DNA from: Sipunculus nudus | Lineage: Eukaryota; Annelida; Sipuncula; Golfingiida; Sipunculidae | NCBI GenBank assembly: GCA_026874595.1 | Contig: CM049319.1 | Coordinates: 61,950,917 to 62,014,916 of the forward strand | Direction of reading: 5' to 3' | Length of the DNA stretch: 64,000 bases | Part shown: positions 12,244 to 23,525 of the stretch, piece after piece | Layout: every line of letters starts with the position of its first letter | How positions within the stretch are numbered: position 1 is the stretch's first letter | Made by a program: the position numbers and the translations under genes | Notes under the pieces: model-generated | What the model saw: the letters and a program-made list of their open reading frames with translations, nothing else | Databases searched by the model: none | What the model was told of the DNA's origin: nothing

Positions 12244-12431
12244 ATAAAGGTGAGGCTCTGAATGAATTGAGATATGTCATCTCTGATGACGTGAACTTGG
12301 GTGTCAGAGTTACATTGTCATAATCAAAATCGTGGTCCAGAGTAAACGGAACCACATCGTGACTGACGCACTCTTCTCTCCCACCACTGTCTGGCTCCTG
12401 CAACATTATGGACGTTATTATCTCAGCACAC
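12242..12431 (-). CDS. Probable C-terminal coding exon, unknown protein
   Basis: The exon follows a good acceptor (TGTTCTCAG at 12440-12432) and is open in only one frame, which needs one leading base to complete a split codon. It encodes 62 residues and stops at TAG (12244-12242). The peptide is acidic and compact (includes LDHDFDYDN and ends NSFRASPL), and its codon use is unlike the surrounding AT-rich DNA. No domain is recognised. It lies on the same strand as, and downstream of, the exons at 33224-24655 and may end the same gene. Direct splicing from the exon ending at 24655 would shift the frame and hit a stop after two codons, so at least one missing exon is needed if they are linked. 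It could also belong to another gene. Confidence 0.55.
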
Positions 12432-12734
12432 CTGAGAACACATGGGAAGGGTACAGACTGTCAAAAACAGCCCAGGCAGATATGAGAAGTTTTTATATCA
12501 AAATGTAATAAGTATGAAAGTAATGTATAAGCTAATTAATACGGCTTGCATAGGAAAGGTACATTATTGCTAAGGTTAACAGAGTAATACTGTAGTCACC
12601 ATAACAAAGACATAATATTTACTCTCTTGGAGGTTCTGGAATGGTTCAAAATGGAATCATGAGGCTTTGTCCAACTCAAACGAATGTTCATCTGTTGTAA
12701 GAGGAAGGAATCTTGAGCAAAAATCTGAATAAAA
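12432..12734 (-). other. Likely intron upstream of the 12242-12431 exon
   Basis: No coding features; sequence is AT-rich apart from a few short GC-richer words. Confidence 0.4.
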
Positions 12735-12842
12735 CTAGAATACTGGTAGTTGACAAGCGACTATGTGTATCCACTGAAATCAGAGTGGGACGGGTGAAGT
12801 GAGGCTTGGATTGAGTGGCAAGAGGAAATAGAGATATGTGTT
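12735..12842 (+). mobile_element. Family A 5'-end fragment, copy A2
   Basis: About 108 bp matching the family A start: CTAGAATAC, the GTAGT..ACAAGCGACTA hairpin, TATCC, then GACGGGTGAAGTGAGGC and GGATTGAGTGGCAAG. It stops abruptly after AAATAGAGA; the core and 3' hairpin are missing. Confidence 0.75.
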
Positions 12843-13200
12843 TAAACTTTTTTTTTTCCTCGGCTCTATCATATTACGGTAGCATTGCTAGAAAAAAATC
12901 CCCTTGAATAAAAATCAGCCCAAAAGTCTTTGTAAATAAATATTAGATCCATGGAGTATATTTCCTAGTGTAGTGTGCTTTCTGATAATATATGTTTGTT
13001 TGATATTCATATGAAATTTCTAACTATTTTGAAAATTTTAATTTTTTAACTGCTTCACAATTTAAAGCAACCAGTAACAGTAGTGGGCTGATATCAAACT
13101 ACATGAAAAAATCTCAAAACTGTTTTTTTTTTGTTTTCCTCTACTATATTTCTTTCATGTTTAAAAAAGAAATATAAATTTTTTATTGAATCAAAATTAA
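12843..13200. other. AT-rich non-coding sequence
   Basis: T-rich and A-rich runs only; nothing recognised. Confidence 0.4.
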
Positions 13201-14704
13201 ACAAGGGACCCATGGGTCACGGCGCTCAGCTGTTATATATGATGAAAAATATGATTTAGAAATGAGGCACATGCTTGTTTTGTGTGGAAAAAAATATATA
13301 AGCTGTACTATGAGTTGTGAGTGTTTAGCTTATATATGATTTTGATAGTATCTTTGGAGACAGGGAAGAGCATTGATTTCATTTATTTTATTAACAAATG
13401 GAGTGCTACTGTCACACAGATTTTGACTTGGCCATATAACTAATAAGCAAAACATATAATATAAGAGTTTAACTATTTATTTAAAATAATTACAAATTTT
13501 CCCAAATATAATTTTTATTAAAAATAATAAGAGAATCCTATGATTTTTTAAAATAAAATACAACTGAAATGATTATTAAAATAATATCAAAGAATATATT
13601 CATGAATGCATTCATGAAAACATTTTGAAAATATTTGCACTGGTATTCATATACTTTCATTTTTACCTGAATTCCCATTCTTATGCAAGATTTTTTATAA
13701 TGGAGTATATATTTATATTCGTATTCAAATACATTTGCAAAGTATTCGCACCATGTCTGGTATTTATTCAGTTTTCACCAAACAATGATGTTGAGAATCC
13801 AGAATATACAAAATTCACACCCAGATATAATGATCATAAGTGCCTGGTTTTATGGCTTTTATTCATATTAAAAAAAATAAATGTAATATATTCATTTTGG
13901 ACTTATTTCACATCAATGTACACACTAGACACAGCAGGAATCTAGATTAATATTATCAACTGCATTTTTGTCTATCATTAATTTCCTTTATATGATCCCT
14001 GATGATTAGTAATGAATAATATGATTTTTTTTTTATCATTAAAATTGAACTGAAAAATAACATAGGTGACTACAAGGTGTTATTTTGGAATATATGACAT
14101 TCTATCAATCGATACAAGATTCTTATATCATCAGTATCTGCAAGTTAATTTCCTGTTATTATCAACTAACAAATTCCTTTTCCATTTTTCTTTAATTTGT
14201 TATTAAAAACCAATAAAAACTTATTAATTTATTGTTTATTGTTATGTTGTTAGTTAAAACTACTAGATGAGTTGGGTTGGACACCTGGATCAACTGTGGC
14301 AGGCCATAAGCTGCCTGGCTGCCCCAGTGTATGCCTTGCGTGAAGTGGCATGATTTGATGAAAGGTCAACATACAGGTGACCCAAGAGGGGCTGGGGAGA
14401 GCTAATGTCTGACATGGTCTCATAAAAACATTAATAAAAGCTACAATTTTTGGCCAATTTCTTTCAGCATTCTAAAAAGCTGAAATCTTTATGTGCGCAT
14501 GATATGAAAATTATATCAACAGTGCTCACAGGAAACAAACAGGCCATGGTCAAAGTTTGGCAAAATTTAAGGTACTAATTTTATATATATACTTATAACT
14601 TATAAAATTTGAAAAATTCAGAACTAATTTTGGGTATTCAATTGAATCTTGAACAAATAATGTTACATCCCTGTATTATGCATTATGTTTGGGCCCATTA
14701 CTTA
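13201..14704 (+). mobile_element. Family B HINE-like element, copy B3 (3' end lost)
   Basis: It starts with CAAGGGACCCATGGGTCACGG and the GCTCAGCTG motif and is co-linear with copies B4 and B7. It is cut off in the family's 'GGGCCCATTACTTAAAAC' region, where copy B4 begins. No 3' hairpin is present. Confidence 0.7.
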
Positions 14705-15587
14705 AAACAAGGGACCTATGGGTCACGGCGCTCAGCTGTTATATATGATAAAAAAATATGAATTTAAAATGAGGCATATGCTGGTTTTGTGTGGTAATAA
14801 ATATAAGCTGTATTATGAGTTGTAGTTGTTTAGCTTATGTATGATTTTGATAGTACCTTTGGAGACAGGGAAGAGGATCGATTTCATTTATTTTATTAAC
14901 AAATGGAGAACTATTGTCACACAGATTTTGACTTGGCAATATAACTTATAAGCAGAACATATAATATAAGAGTTTAACTATTTATTAAAAAAAAATTACA
15001 AATATTGTCCCAAATATAATTTTTATTAAAAATAATATGAGAAACGTATGATTTTTTAAAATGAAATATAACTGAAATGATTATTAAAATAATATTAAAG
15101 AATATATTCATACATGCATTCATGAATACATTTTGAAAGTATTTTCACTGGTATTCATATACTTTCATTTTTACCTGAATTCCCATTCTTTATGCAAAAA
15201 AATTTATAATGGAGTACATATTCATATTGGTATTAAAATACAATTGCAAAGTATTCGCACCATGTCTGGTATTTATTCAGTTTTCACCAAACAATGATGT
15301 TGAGAATCCAGAATATACCAAATTCACACATTTAAATAATGATCATAAGTATCTGGTTTAATGGCTTTTATTTATATTTAAAAAATATATATATATTCAT
15401 TTTGGACTAATTTCACATCAATGTACACACTAGACACAGTAAAAATCTAGATTAATATTATCAACTGCATCTTTGTCTATCATTAATTTCCTTCATATGA
15501 TCCCTAATGATTAGTAATGAATAATATGATTTACTTTTTATCATTAAAATTGAACTGAAAAATACCATAGGTGACTGCATGGTGTTA

Positions 15588-16702
15588 TCTAATACTTATA
15601 AAAGGAATTCAGTTCACGTTTGTTCGCAGTGTTCTCTAAAACCGCGTTGTGTACAATATTGTGCCATACATCATTTTAAAGGTTATTATCCCTGCAGTGA
15701 CATAGGCGATATGAAAATAAATAATTTTTAATATACATATAATTTTGAGTGATTTTTCCGTTTTTCTACCGAGCACAGCCGAACAGCCTTCGGCAATCAC
15801 CGGAATGCGTGCATTTTGGTCACTTAACCTCTAACACTAAGGACTTTTGTTCATATGAATAACGCTTGCTTTCAATGAAGGATTTGACCCAGTTCAACCT
15901 AGGAGGATTAATGACAAAACCTAATTCAAGGTCCCAATTTCAGAAACAGGGCTGATGTGGTGTCAGGGGTTTCAGGCCTCATAATTTGTCTAATACGATG
16001 AAAAAAAAATTGCGGCGTTTGAAAATGAATACGGACCCTCTGCATGGAGTCCTGTTGGGTCCGCTTCTGCTACTTACGAGGTATGCATATTTCTGTTTCT
16101 TTCTTCAGGAACAGTTTCCTTGCAACGTACATTTTTTAAGTCTTTCATGTGTTCCTCACATCAACCTATAATCTTTGTAAGTCCACCGATAGAATCCAGT
16201 CAAATATCATCGAAAACCTGAATGCCCCCGCGTCTCATTCCAGTTCGCAATGTCATCACCATCACTGGCCATGTCATCAAGGTAAACATTCCGGGCTATA
16301 AATTTCTTGCCACGAGGACAGAACCACAAAATAAATGTTAAAAATATTGGAGCGACTGCAGGATCACTCACGCACCGTCTCCACCAGGTTATGAGTTTAT
16401 ACGGATGGATGGTATGATGTTAAGGATTCATGTAATTTAAAAGTAAGTGGCAAAATTAAGATACAAGCAGCTGTACCTAGAAACTTTTTCTGTTCACAGT
16501 GTTGTGCCTCAGAGAGGTGCGTGAGTTATTCTGCAGTCGTGCCAAAATGTTTATACATATATTATGGAGACAGTTTCCCACTGAAAACCTAAATTTTCTG
16601 TTAACTTTTAGAATAAAAAAAAATGAGCCAACATTTCACATCTCAGTTAATAAATCTCTCTAACCCTGGTAATTAGCCAGGTATACCGGGTCTATCAGCT
16701 AG
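15588..16702 (+). mobile_element. Helitron-like non-autonomous element, 1115 bp
   Basis: Comparison of B4 with B3 shows an extra 1115 bp beginning TCTAATACTTATAAAAGG and ending CTAG, flanked by A on the left and T on the right. A stem (CCTGG/CCAGG within ACCC..GGGT) lies just before the 3' end. TC at the 5' end, CTRR at the 3' end, insertion between A and T, and no target duplication are the hallmarks of canonical Helitrons. No Rep/helicase frame is present. The interior is richer in GC than the host and holds exon-like pieces, for example a minus-strand ATG at 16272. Confidence 0.75.
16352..16541. repeat. Long-arm inverted repeat inside the Helitron-like element
   Basis: Arms of about 30 bp (16352-16382 and 16511-16541) share GACTGCAG and ACTCACGCACC in inverted order, with a loop of about 130 bp. 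Confidence 0.75.
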
Positions 16703-17408
16703 TTTGGAACATGTGACATTCTATCCATCAATACAAGATTCTTATATCATCAGTAACTGCAAGTTAATTTCCTGTTATTATACACTAACAAATTCCTTTT
16801 CTATTTTTCTTTAATTTGTTATTAAAATCCAATAAAAATTTATTAATTTATTGTTTATTGTTATGTTGTTGGTCAAAACTACTAGATGAGTTGGGTTGGA
16901 CACCTGGATCAACTGTGGCTGTCCATAAGCTGCGTGGCTGCCCCAGTGTATGTTTCACCTCAAGCATGCATAATTTGCTGAAAGTTCAACAAGGTCAACA
17001 TACAGGTGACCCAAGAGGGGCTGGAGAGAGCCAAGGTCTGACATGGTATCATAAAACATTAATAAAAGCTAAAATTTTTGGCCAATTTCTGTCAGCTTTC
17101 TAAACTACAAAGCTGAAATCCTTATGTGTGCATGATATGAAAATTTATTTCAACAGTGCTCACAGGAAACAAACGTGCCATGGTCAAAGTTGGGCAAAAT
17201 TTAAGGTACTAATTTTATATTTATTCTAATAACTTATAAAATTTGAAAAATTCAGAACTAATTTTTGGTATTCAATTGAATCTTGATTAAATAATGTTAC
17301 ATCCCTGACAAAAAATCTCTAGCTTCAGCAATCCCCTTGTTAAGGGAGTAAATATATTTCTTGATTTTTTACAAAGTGCATTATGTTTGGGCCCATAACT
17401 TAAAACAA

Positions 17409-18592
17409 CTAGAAAACGGGTAGTCGACAAGCGACTACGTGTATCCGCCTAAATCAGAGTGGAACGGGTGAAGTGAGGCATGGATTGAGTGGCAAGGGGA
17501 AATAGAGTGAAGTGTTGCATATTAGCATGGATGTCTGTAGCCAAATGGTGTATGTAGGTTGCGCCACCTACCACAAAATCCAGAAAGCCATCCAAGTTGT
17601 ATACATATGCAAAATTTGAGGCAGATGAGTCAAAACACTATATGTTTATGAGTGATTTTAGCCTGTGGCAGACAAACAGATGGACGCTGTGCAAAAATGG
17701 TTGAAGGTTGCGCCACCAGTTTTGCATATGATAAAGAGCTATGTGAGAACTATACACATGCAAAACTTTGGCCAAATCGGTCAGACGGTTCCCAAGATAT
17801 GAGCTTGGAAGTGTGCTGCATAAACTATAATGCAGGTGGTGCCACCTGTCATAAAATCAAGAGAGCTGTCGGGGATGTATAAACCTGCAAAATTTCAGGC
17901 AGATATGTCAAACCACTGCCGAGATATGAGTGATTTTATCCCATGGCAGAAAAACAGACGGGAGCTGTGCAAAAATGGCTACAGGTGGCGCCACCAGTTT
18001 TGCATATGATAAAGAGCTATGTGAGATCTATACACATGCAAAATTTTGGCCCAATCGGTCAAACGGTTCCCGAGATATGAGCTTGGATGTCTGCAGCGTA
18101 AACGAGAATTTAGGTGGCGCCACCTGTCATAAAATCAGAAAAGCTATTCAGGATGTATACGCATGCCAAATTTCAGGTGAATTAGTCAAATCACTGCAGA
18201 GATATGAGTGATTTTAACCCAAGGCAGACGAACAGATGGACACTGTGCAAACATGGTTGCAGGTGGCGCCACCATTTTTTGTGTATGTTATAAAGCTCTC
18301 CAAGGGCTACATTTGTGCAAAAAAATTTTCCTGATCGGTCAAACGGTTCCCGAGATATGTGGGTTTATGTGTGGAAACAGACGCACAAACGGACGCAGAG
18401 CGCAGAGGAAAGGTCAGAGGTCAAAACAAAATCGGGGCGCAGCAGTTCACATGTGACCCGAATATAATCCCGGGCTTCGAAAAATTCCGCCCAGCGGTTA
18501 CGGAGGAGTTCTCCGGACACCTACGCCGCCGCCGCCGCGGCAGCGTGCAGCTGAAAATATAGTATCCGCAAAACTCTGTTTTGGCGGATACA
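17409..18592 (+). mobile_element. Family A HINE-like element, copy A3 (reference copy)
   Basis: The 5' end is CTAGAAAACGG followed by a perfect 7-bp hairpin GTAGTCG-ACAAG-CGACTAC, then TATCCGCCTAAATC. The 3' end is a hairpin of GTATCCGC(A)AAAC with GTTTTGGCGGATAC. The 3' arm is the reverse complement of the 5' subterminal motif. The core has GGTGGCGCCACC-bearing half-units that end in GAGATATGAG. It lies inside family B copy B4. Confidence 0.8.
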
Positions 18593-19038
18593 ATTAAGCA
18601 AACTGACATCATTTTTGGCATGTGCATAGAGAATGTATAGAAAAATATGTATATTATATATGATTACAGTCAGATCAGTGGTTTTGATTTTAGGCAGTCT
18701 TGAAGTGTAACAATTGGTTTTTAATGGAAAAATGAAGTTTTTCATTAATATCTCGAAGGTATTAAGTCCTAGTGACCAAATTCTTAGCCATGGTAGAGGA
18801 TTTTGGAAACATCTAATTGTATACCAAATTTTAGGAACCAGGGTTTGTACACTTATCATGAGAAAAATTTCAAGCACTTTTCAAGCACTTTTCAAGGACC
18901 TGAAAAGTATTTTCAAGGACATCAAAATTTATGGACGGTCAGTGCACCTTCACCCATGCATGCTGCCGACATCGAAAGGCTTGTAACACAAAATGCAAAA
19001 TAATATTTATAATGAGATGGACCATATAATGTGATAAA

Positions 19039-20080
19039 CTAGAATATCAGCAGAAGCTGACAAAAGCCCTCAGCCAAAAGAACAGTGTTTAAAGGTGGTA
19101 ACAGTAACAAGTATCTAAATATCTGTTCTCACATGGATGTATATCTGTACATGTCTCAGTTATAAATTTAAAATGGAGAGGTATGTACCATGATTCATAA
19201 CAATCCACCAAATGCTTCCTGAAAAATTAGCTCCTAAGTTTTATTCTATTATAAGCTCTGTGACTTTGAAAAGTAGGTCAAGGTCACCCATCTTCGAACT
19301 TGACTGAGATTTTGTCGATATACATCTTCACCAAAGAAATAAAATTCCTTTTGTAAATCCTTTTAGAGATATCCCGCTCACAAGGCCAAAGTTGAAAAAT
19401 CCAAGAAAAATTCATTAGAAATCAGAAATTGTAAGTGGCGCCCCCAAACTTGTGCAGCAGTTACAGACCATCAGTCCCTATGATCATAGTAAGTATTGTG
19501 AAAATCCACCCAATGGTTCCTGAAAAATAAGCTTCTAAATGTTTTTTTCTAAAATCAGCTCTAAAACGTTGAAAAATAGGTCAAGGTCACCCATCTTCGA
19601 ACTTGACCAAGATTTTGTCAATATACATCTTCACCGAAAAAATAAAGTTCCTACTGTGAATCCTTTTAGAGATATCCTGCTCACAAGCCCAAAGTTGAAA
19701 AATCCGATAAAAATTCATTAAAAATCAGAAATTGTAGGTGGCGCCACCAAACTTGTGTAGCAGGTACAGACTATCAGTCCCAATAATCATAGTCAGTTTC
19801 GTGAAAATCCACCAAATGGTTCCTGAGTAATAAGCATCTAATTGTTTTTCTATAATAAGCTCTAAAATGTAGAAAAATAGGTCAAGGTCACCCATCTTCG
19901 AACTTGATCGAGATTTTGTCGATATACATCTTTACCGAGGAAATAAAATTCTGACGGTGAATCCTTTTCCAGATATCCCGCTCACAAGGTAAAAGTTAAC
20001 GGACGCTGGACGGACGGACGGAGGACAGACAGCTTGGGTGACGACAATAGCCCATCAGCCTAAGGGCTGAGGGCTAAAAA
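19039..20080 (+). mobile_element. Family C HINE-like element
   Basis: The start is CTAGAATA followed by the hairpin TCAGC-AGAA-GCTGA and then AGCCCTCAGCC. The end is a (GGAC)n microsatellite and a hairpin TAGCCC(A)TCAGCC / GGCTGAGGGCTA followed by A residues. The 3' arm is the reverse complement of the 5' subterminal motif. The core has about three units of ~300 bp containing AGGTCAAGGTCACCCATC and, in one, GGTGGCGCCACC. Confidence 0.75.
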
Positions 20081-21750
20081 GGCTAGGAAATGTAAAATAA
20101 GTAATAGTTATAAGGAAATGATTCAGAAAATTTAGCCGAAATCTACACTAACAGCAATTGAAGCACTTGTGAAATACCCTTCGGTATAGCCAGTCACGGT
20201 TTAATACACAGCGGCCCATTGTTTTAACTTTACATTCAAAATGATCACTCATCTTTGGCATGACCTTGACAGATTTAACTAATCTGATAATGAGGGTCTA
20301 AAACCTATAATATCTTGAATAGGGATCTCTGATTTGCCGACTAGCTCAAACTTTAGCAAATTATATGCTCTGGCAGAAAGGGTGCTGAAAAACTCAGTTC
20401 GGCGATTGTGGGGGATATTCATTCAAGTTTTCAACGGCAAAAAAAAAAAAAAAAGCCTGTAATATGTTACCCTTATACGATATTTTGTTATAGTATTATC
20501 AAATTATTCAAAACAATACTAGTCAAACTTCGTATCAGCACGTTTGATATGACGACCTTGTCGTGCACGAGGTTTCTGCCGTTTACCACCAAGTCACTGG
20601 CCGCACGTGTCAACAAACGGCCGGGCAACATCTGTAAAGGTCGTTATCTAACGATCACAGACGCAGCCAGATTTCTATTCAAACATGTCCAACATTTGAT
20701 TAAAACTAAAAATGTGAAATCTTATTAAAAAAAAACTCTTGTTGGCTACTTTTATGCAATCGTTATGCAGGGCAGGGAGGGGGCCGATGCTGGAAGTTGT
20801 TATATGTCGCTGATCACTCTTTAAAACTCTCTAAACTGCCAGCGTACTTCACTTACAAACGGCTATCACATCGCAACAAAAATGTGATTTCCCCCATGGA
20901 TCCCAGCCTTTTACAAGCTGACGCCAGAGTATGTGAATATACATCAGTACCTGCCAAACACCTTAACCTATTTCGGACAAACAGTATTTATCCTTAATTG
21001 GATTGACCCCGTGTGTAAACTGTATTTCGCTGATCAGTGGTCTTATGGAGCTAACAAATGACGATCACAGCGCATACACATGAAATGCGCAGGTACGAAG
21101 ATAAAAAAAAAAAATAAACACGCAACCCTTGGATAAACTGAAAAACCTTTAACCAAAACAAAGTCGGATTGGGTTCGTTGGGGAAATATGACCCCTCTGA
21201 TATAATTATTATCGCCGAGTTACCAATGTAAAACGTAAAGTTAACTTGATTTAAACGACATATTCTACTGAGCGAATAAGTTTTATATTATTATTATCCC
21301 TCAGATTCGAATTGTTCCCATCATGTATTTTTCACACATTTTATTCCCCTGGTTTGTTCCCAGATAATTATTTCCTTTGGACAGATCTTCTCAATAGCTA
21401 TATTAATAATCTCTGTAGTATTACTTTAAAATTTAAATTATAAATCTTGCGAAAATACTTACGTGAACTCGCCTAGCGTGGATTGAGTTTTCAATTTAAG
21501 AGCTTTTATACGTACCTCGGGGGAAATCTCCACGATCTTTCCAGTAAAGCAGCTCACTTACTATTTGATAATAAACATGGTTATTACCCTCGTATGTTAA
21601 CTTGTTACATCGTCACTTTCACTGCCCGGTCTCATTCATCCACGATTGGGTTAATTCTGTTTCATACATTTGATTGACGTAGAGATGCCCGAAAGTCGAT
21701 ATTAAAATACCAGGTATGCATACACACAACATACACCAAACTCTTTCACA
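20081..21750. other. Interior of the hAT-like element, no recognised gene
   Basis: Moderately GC-rich sequence without a transposase. A strong 5' splice-site motif on the minus strand (exon side ending 21463, GTAAGTAT) hints at captured host sequence. A 106-codon frame at 20408-20728 crosses a poly-A run and has no coding character. Confidence 0.4.
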
Positions 21751-21871
21751 AAATTTTATTTTTCAAGCACTTTTCCAAACCACTCTCTCTTTTTAAGCAC
21801 TTTTCAAGCCCTTGAAATTAATGACTAAATTCAAGCACTTTTCAAGGTTTTCAAGGTGCGTACGAACCCTG

Positions 21872-22644
21872 GGAACTGAGAGCTGAAGCTGGGGAGCTGA
21901 TTTCTTGCAAGATGTAAACAATATAATACATGGTGCTTGAAAACTTGAATAAAATCTACAGTTTTTAATCAACTGGTTTCAAATTTTTGGTGTTAACAGA
22001 CAAAATGCTAACAAAAACATGCTGTGAAAATTAAATCCACAGTACTTTCAGAAAAAAAACGTGCCATGGTCAAAGTTTGGCAAAATTTAAGGTACCAATT
22101 TTTATTTTTGTTAATATTTAAAAAAATTTAAAAGATTTTGATCTAATTTTGGGTATACAATTTAATTTTGATTAATTAAAGTTATATTACTGAAAAAAAA
22201 GTCCATAGCTTTAACATGTTTTGTGTTAAGTGAACAAATATCTTTCCTGATTTTTTACAAAATGCATCATGTTTGGGCCCATAACTTTTTTAAAATAATA
22301 TAATACAGACATAATTTCTGGCATGTACATAGGAAATATATAGAGGAATATTTATGGTAAATATGAGGAAAAACCGATGAGTGGTTTTGATATGAGGTCG
22401 TCCTGAAGTGTAAAAATAGGTTTTTAATAAAAAAAAATTGAGGTTTTTCCTTAATTTCTCAAAGGAACGAAGTCACAAAGACAGAGATCTTGGGGACATC
22501 TAACATTATGCAGAATTTTGGATTCCTAGGTCTTACGGTTTCAAAACATGCCATATCTACGGACGGACAGACGGACGGACAGACAGACGGATGGACGACG
22601 GACAATGACTATAGCTCAGATGACTATAGTCAGCTGAGCTAAAA
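21872..22644 (+). mobile_element. Family B 3' portion, copy B4'
   Basis: Co-linear with the last ~770 bp of copies B8 and B9. It ends with a long (ACGG/ACAG)n tract (about 22558-22605) and the TAGCTCAGATGACT...AGTCAGCTGAGCTAAAA hairpin. It overlaps in content with B4, so it is a different copy and not the missing end of B4. Confidence 0.75.
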
Positions 22645-23035
22645 ATTCAAATTTAAAGAAGAAAGAAACATGATGCAGGTGTAAAAAAAAATTCAGATTA
22701 AAAAAAATTCACATGACAATTTCATAAATAATAATAAAAAATAATATATATACCAATAGAAAGAGCTATGTATCAGGTTTAAAATGGTGTACACTGTATG
22801 GGGTCTCATATGCATTAGAAAGAGCTTTTGACCTGATATTAAAATTAGGGTTTTTTTTGCCAAGGATGCTGCCTTAAATTTACACAACTATTATAATTTT
22901 TCTTTCAGGAAGTTCATGTAAATTTACAAGTGATAATCTCAGGATTTCTTGTGTCTCTCATATACACTACTTTGGTTTGTTTGAATTATATATTAATATG
23001 ATGTATAGTAAATATATTTAAGTGGTATCCCATGT
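22645..23035. other. AT-rich non-coding sequence
   Basis: Nothing recognised. Confidence 0.4.
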
Positions 23036-23525
23036 TAATAATATATAGATATACATGTATCAATTGATTGAGCGCAAGCTACTTTAAGCTTACTAAGCTC
23101 ACTCCTGATTTCCTGGATGATAATTTTCTGATGGAAAGAGGGGTGCGATATTATCATGTTAATTTGAAATAAAAAGAAAGGTGTGGACAATATAATAACT
23201 ATGTTTAATAGGATCCTAGTGATTAGGAGATTGTAAGGTGCTAGTTGAGAGGAGAGAGATAGTTTTGGTGGATGTGGGAAGAGTTTGTCAAAAATGTCAT
23301 ATTCTTTTAATTTAAAATCTGTTTGAATGTTCAATAAAATTTGCTACTGCCTCAAATATTTCTTTGTTTGATTTGTCATCTCTTTTTGAGTCATCAAAGA
23401 GCAGAACTTGTAATTTGGTAGGTATATTTTTCTAGCAGTTATAGAGCTGGCATTGCAGTAGGTAGTGGATCTTCTGATGGGTGACCACATTGACATTTAT
23501 TTGTGTTGTCAATGTCTTATGTACA
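23036..23525 (-). pseudogene. Degraded non-LTR retrotransposon (LINE), ORF2 C-terminus and 3' UTR
   Basis: On the minus strand the sequence reads through the usual C-terminal zinc-knuckle region of LINE polyproteins. It shows CQCG, then after a frameshift HYLLQCQLY, then an in-frame stop, then LLFDDS...EIFEAVANFIEHSNRF ending at TAA (23314-23312). The pattern C-x-C...H-x4-C followed by a basic/aromatic tail is typical of CR1/L2/RTE-type elements. The downstream ~275 bp would be the 3' UTR. The copy has at least one frameshift and one stop and is dead. The clade is not assigned. Confidence 0.65.

Larger units (their letters stand above)
14706..18838 (+). mobile_element. Family B HINE-like element, copy B4, composite
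   Basis: A second copy begins directly where B3 stops. It is interrupted by a Helitron-like insertion (15588-16702) and by a family A element (17409-18592), and the host sequence resumes after each. The copy ends at the left terminus of a hAT-like element (18839), so its own 3' hairpin is missing. Confidence 0.7.
18839..21871. mobile_element. hAT-like element (non-autonomous), ~3.0 kb
   Basis: The left end is CAGGGTTTGTAC and the right end GTACGAACCCTG, followed inward by CAAGCACTTTTCAAG-type words on both sides, as in many animal hAT ends. No transposase frame is visible. A family C element (19039-20080) is nested near the left end. The flanking 8 bp do not match (TTAGGAAC and GGAACTGA, sharing only GGAAC out of register), and the flanks are different parts of family B, so a simple single insertion is not shown. 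Confidence 0.55.

Noticed and set aside
16076-16112. Very short intron (GTATGC...TTTCTTTCTTCAG) in the Helitron-like element
   Set aside because: Only about 30 bp, too short for an animal spliceosomal intron; it may be a captured acceptor, but this cannot be shown.
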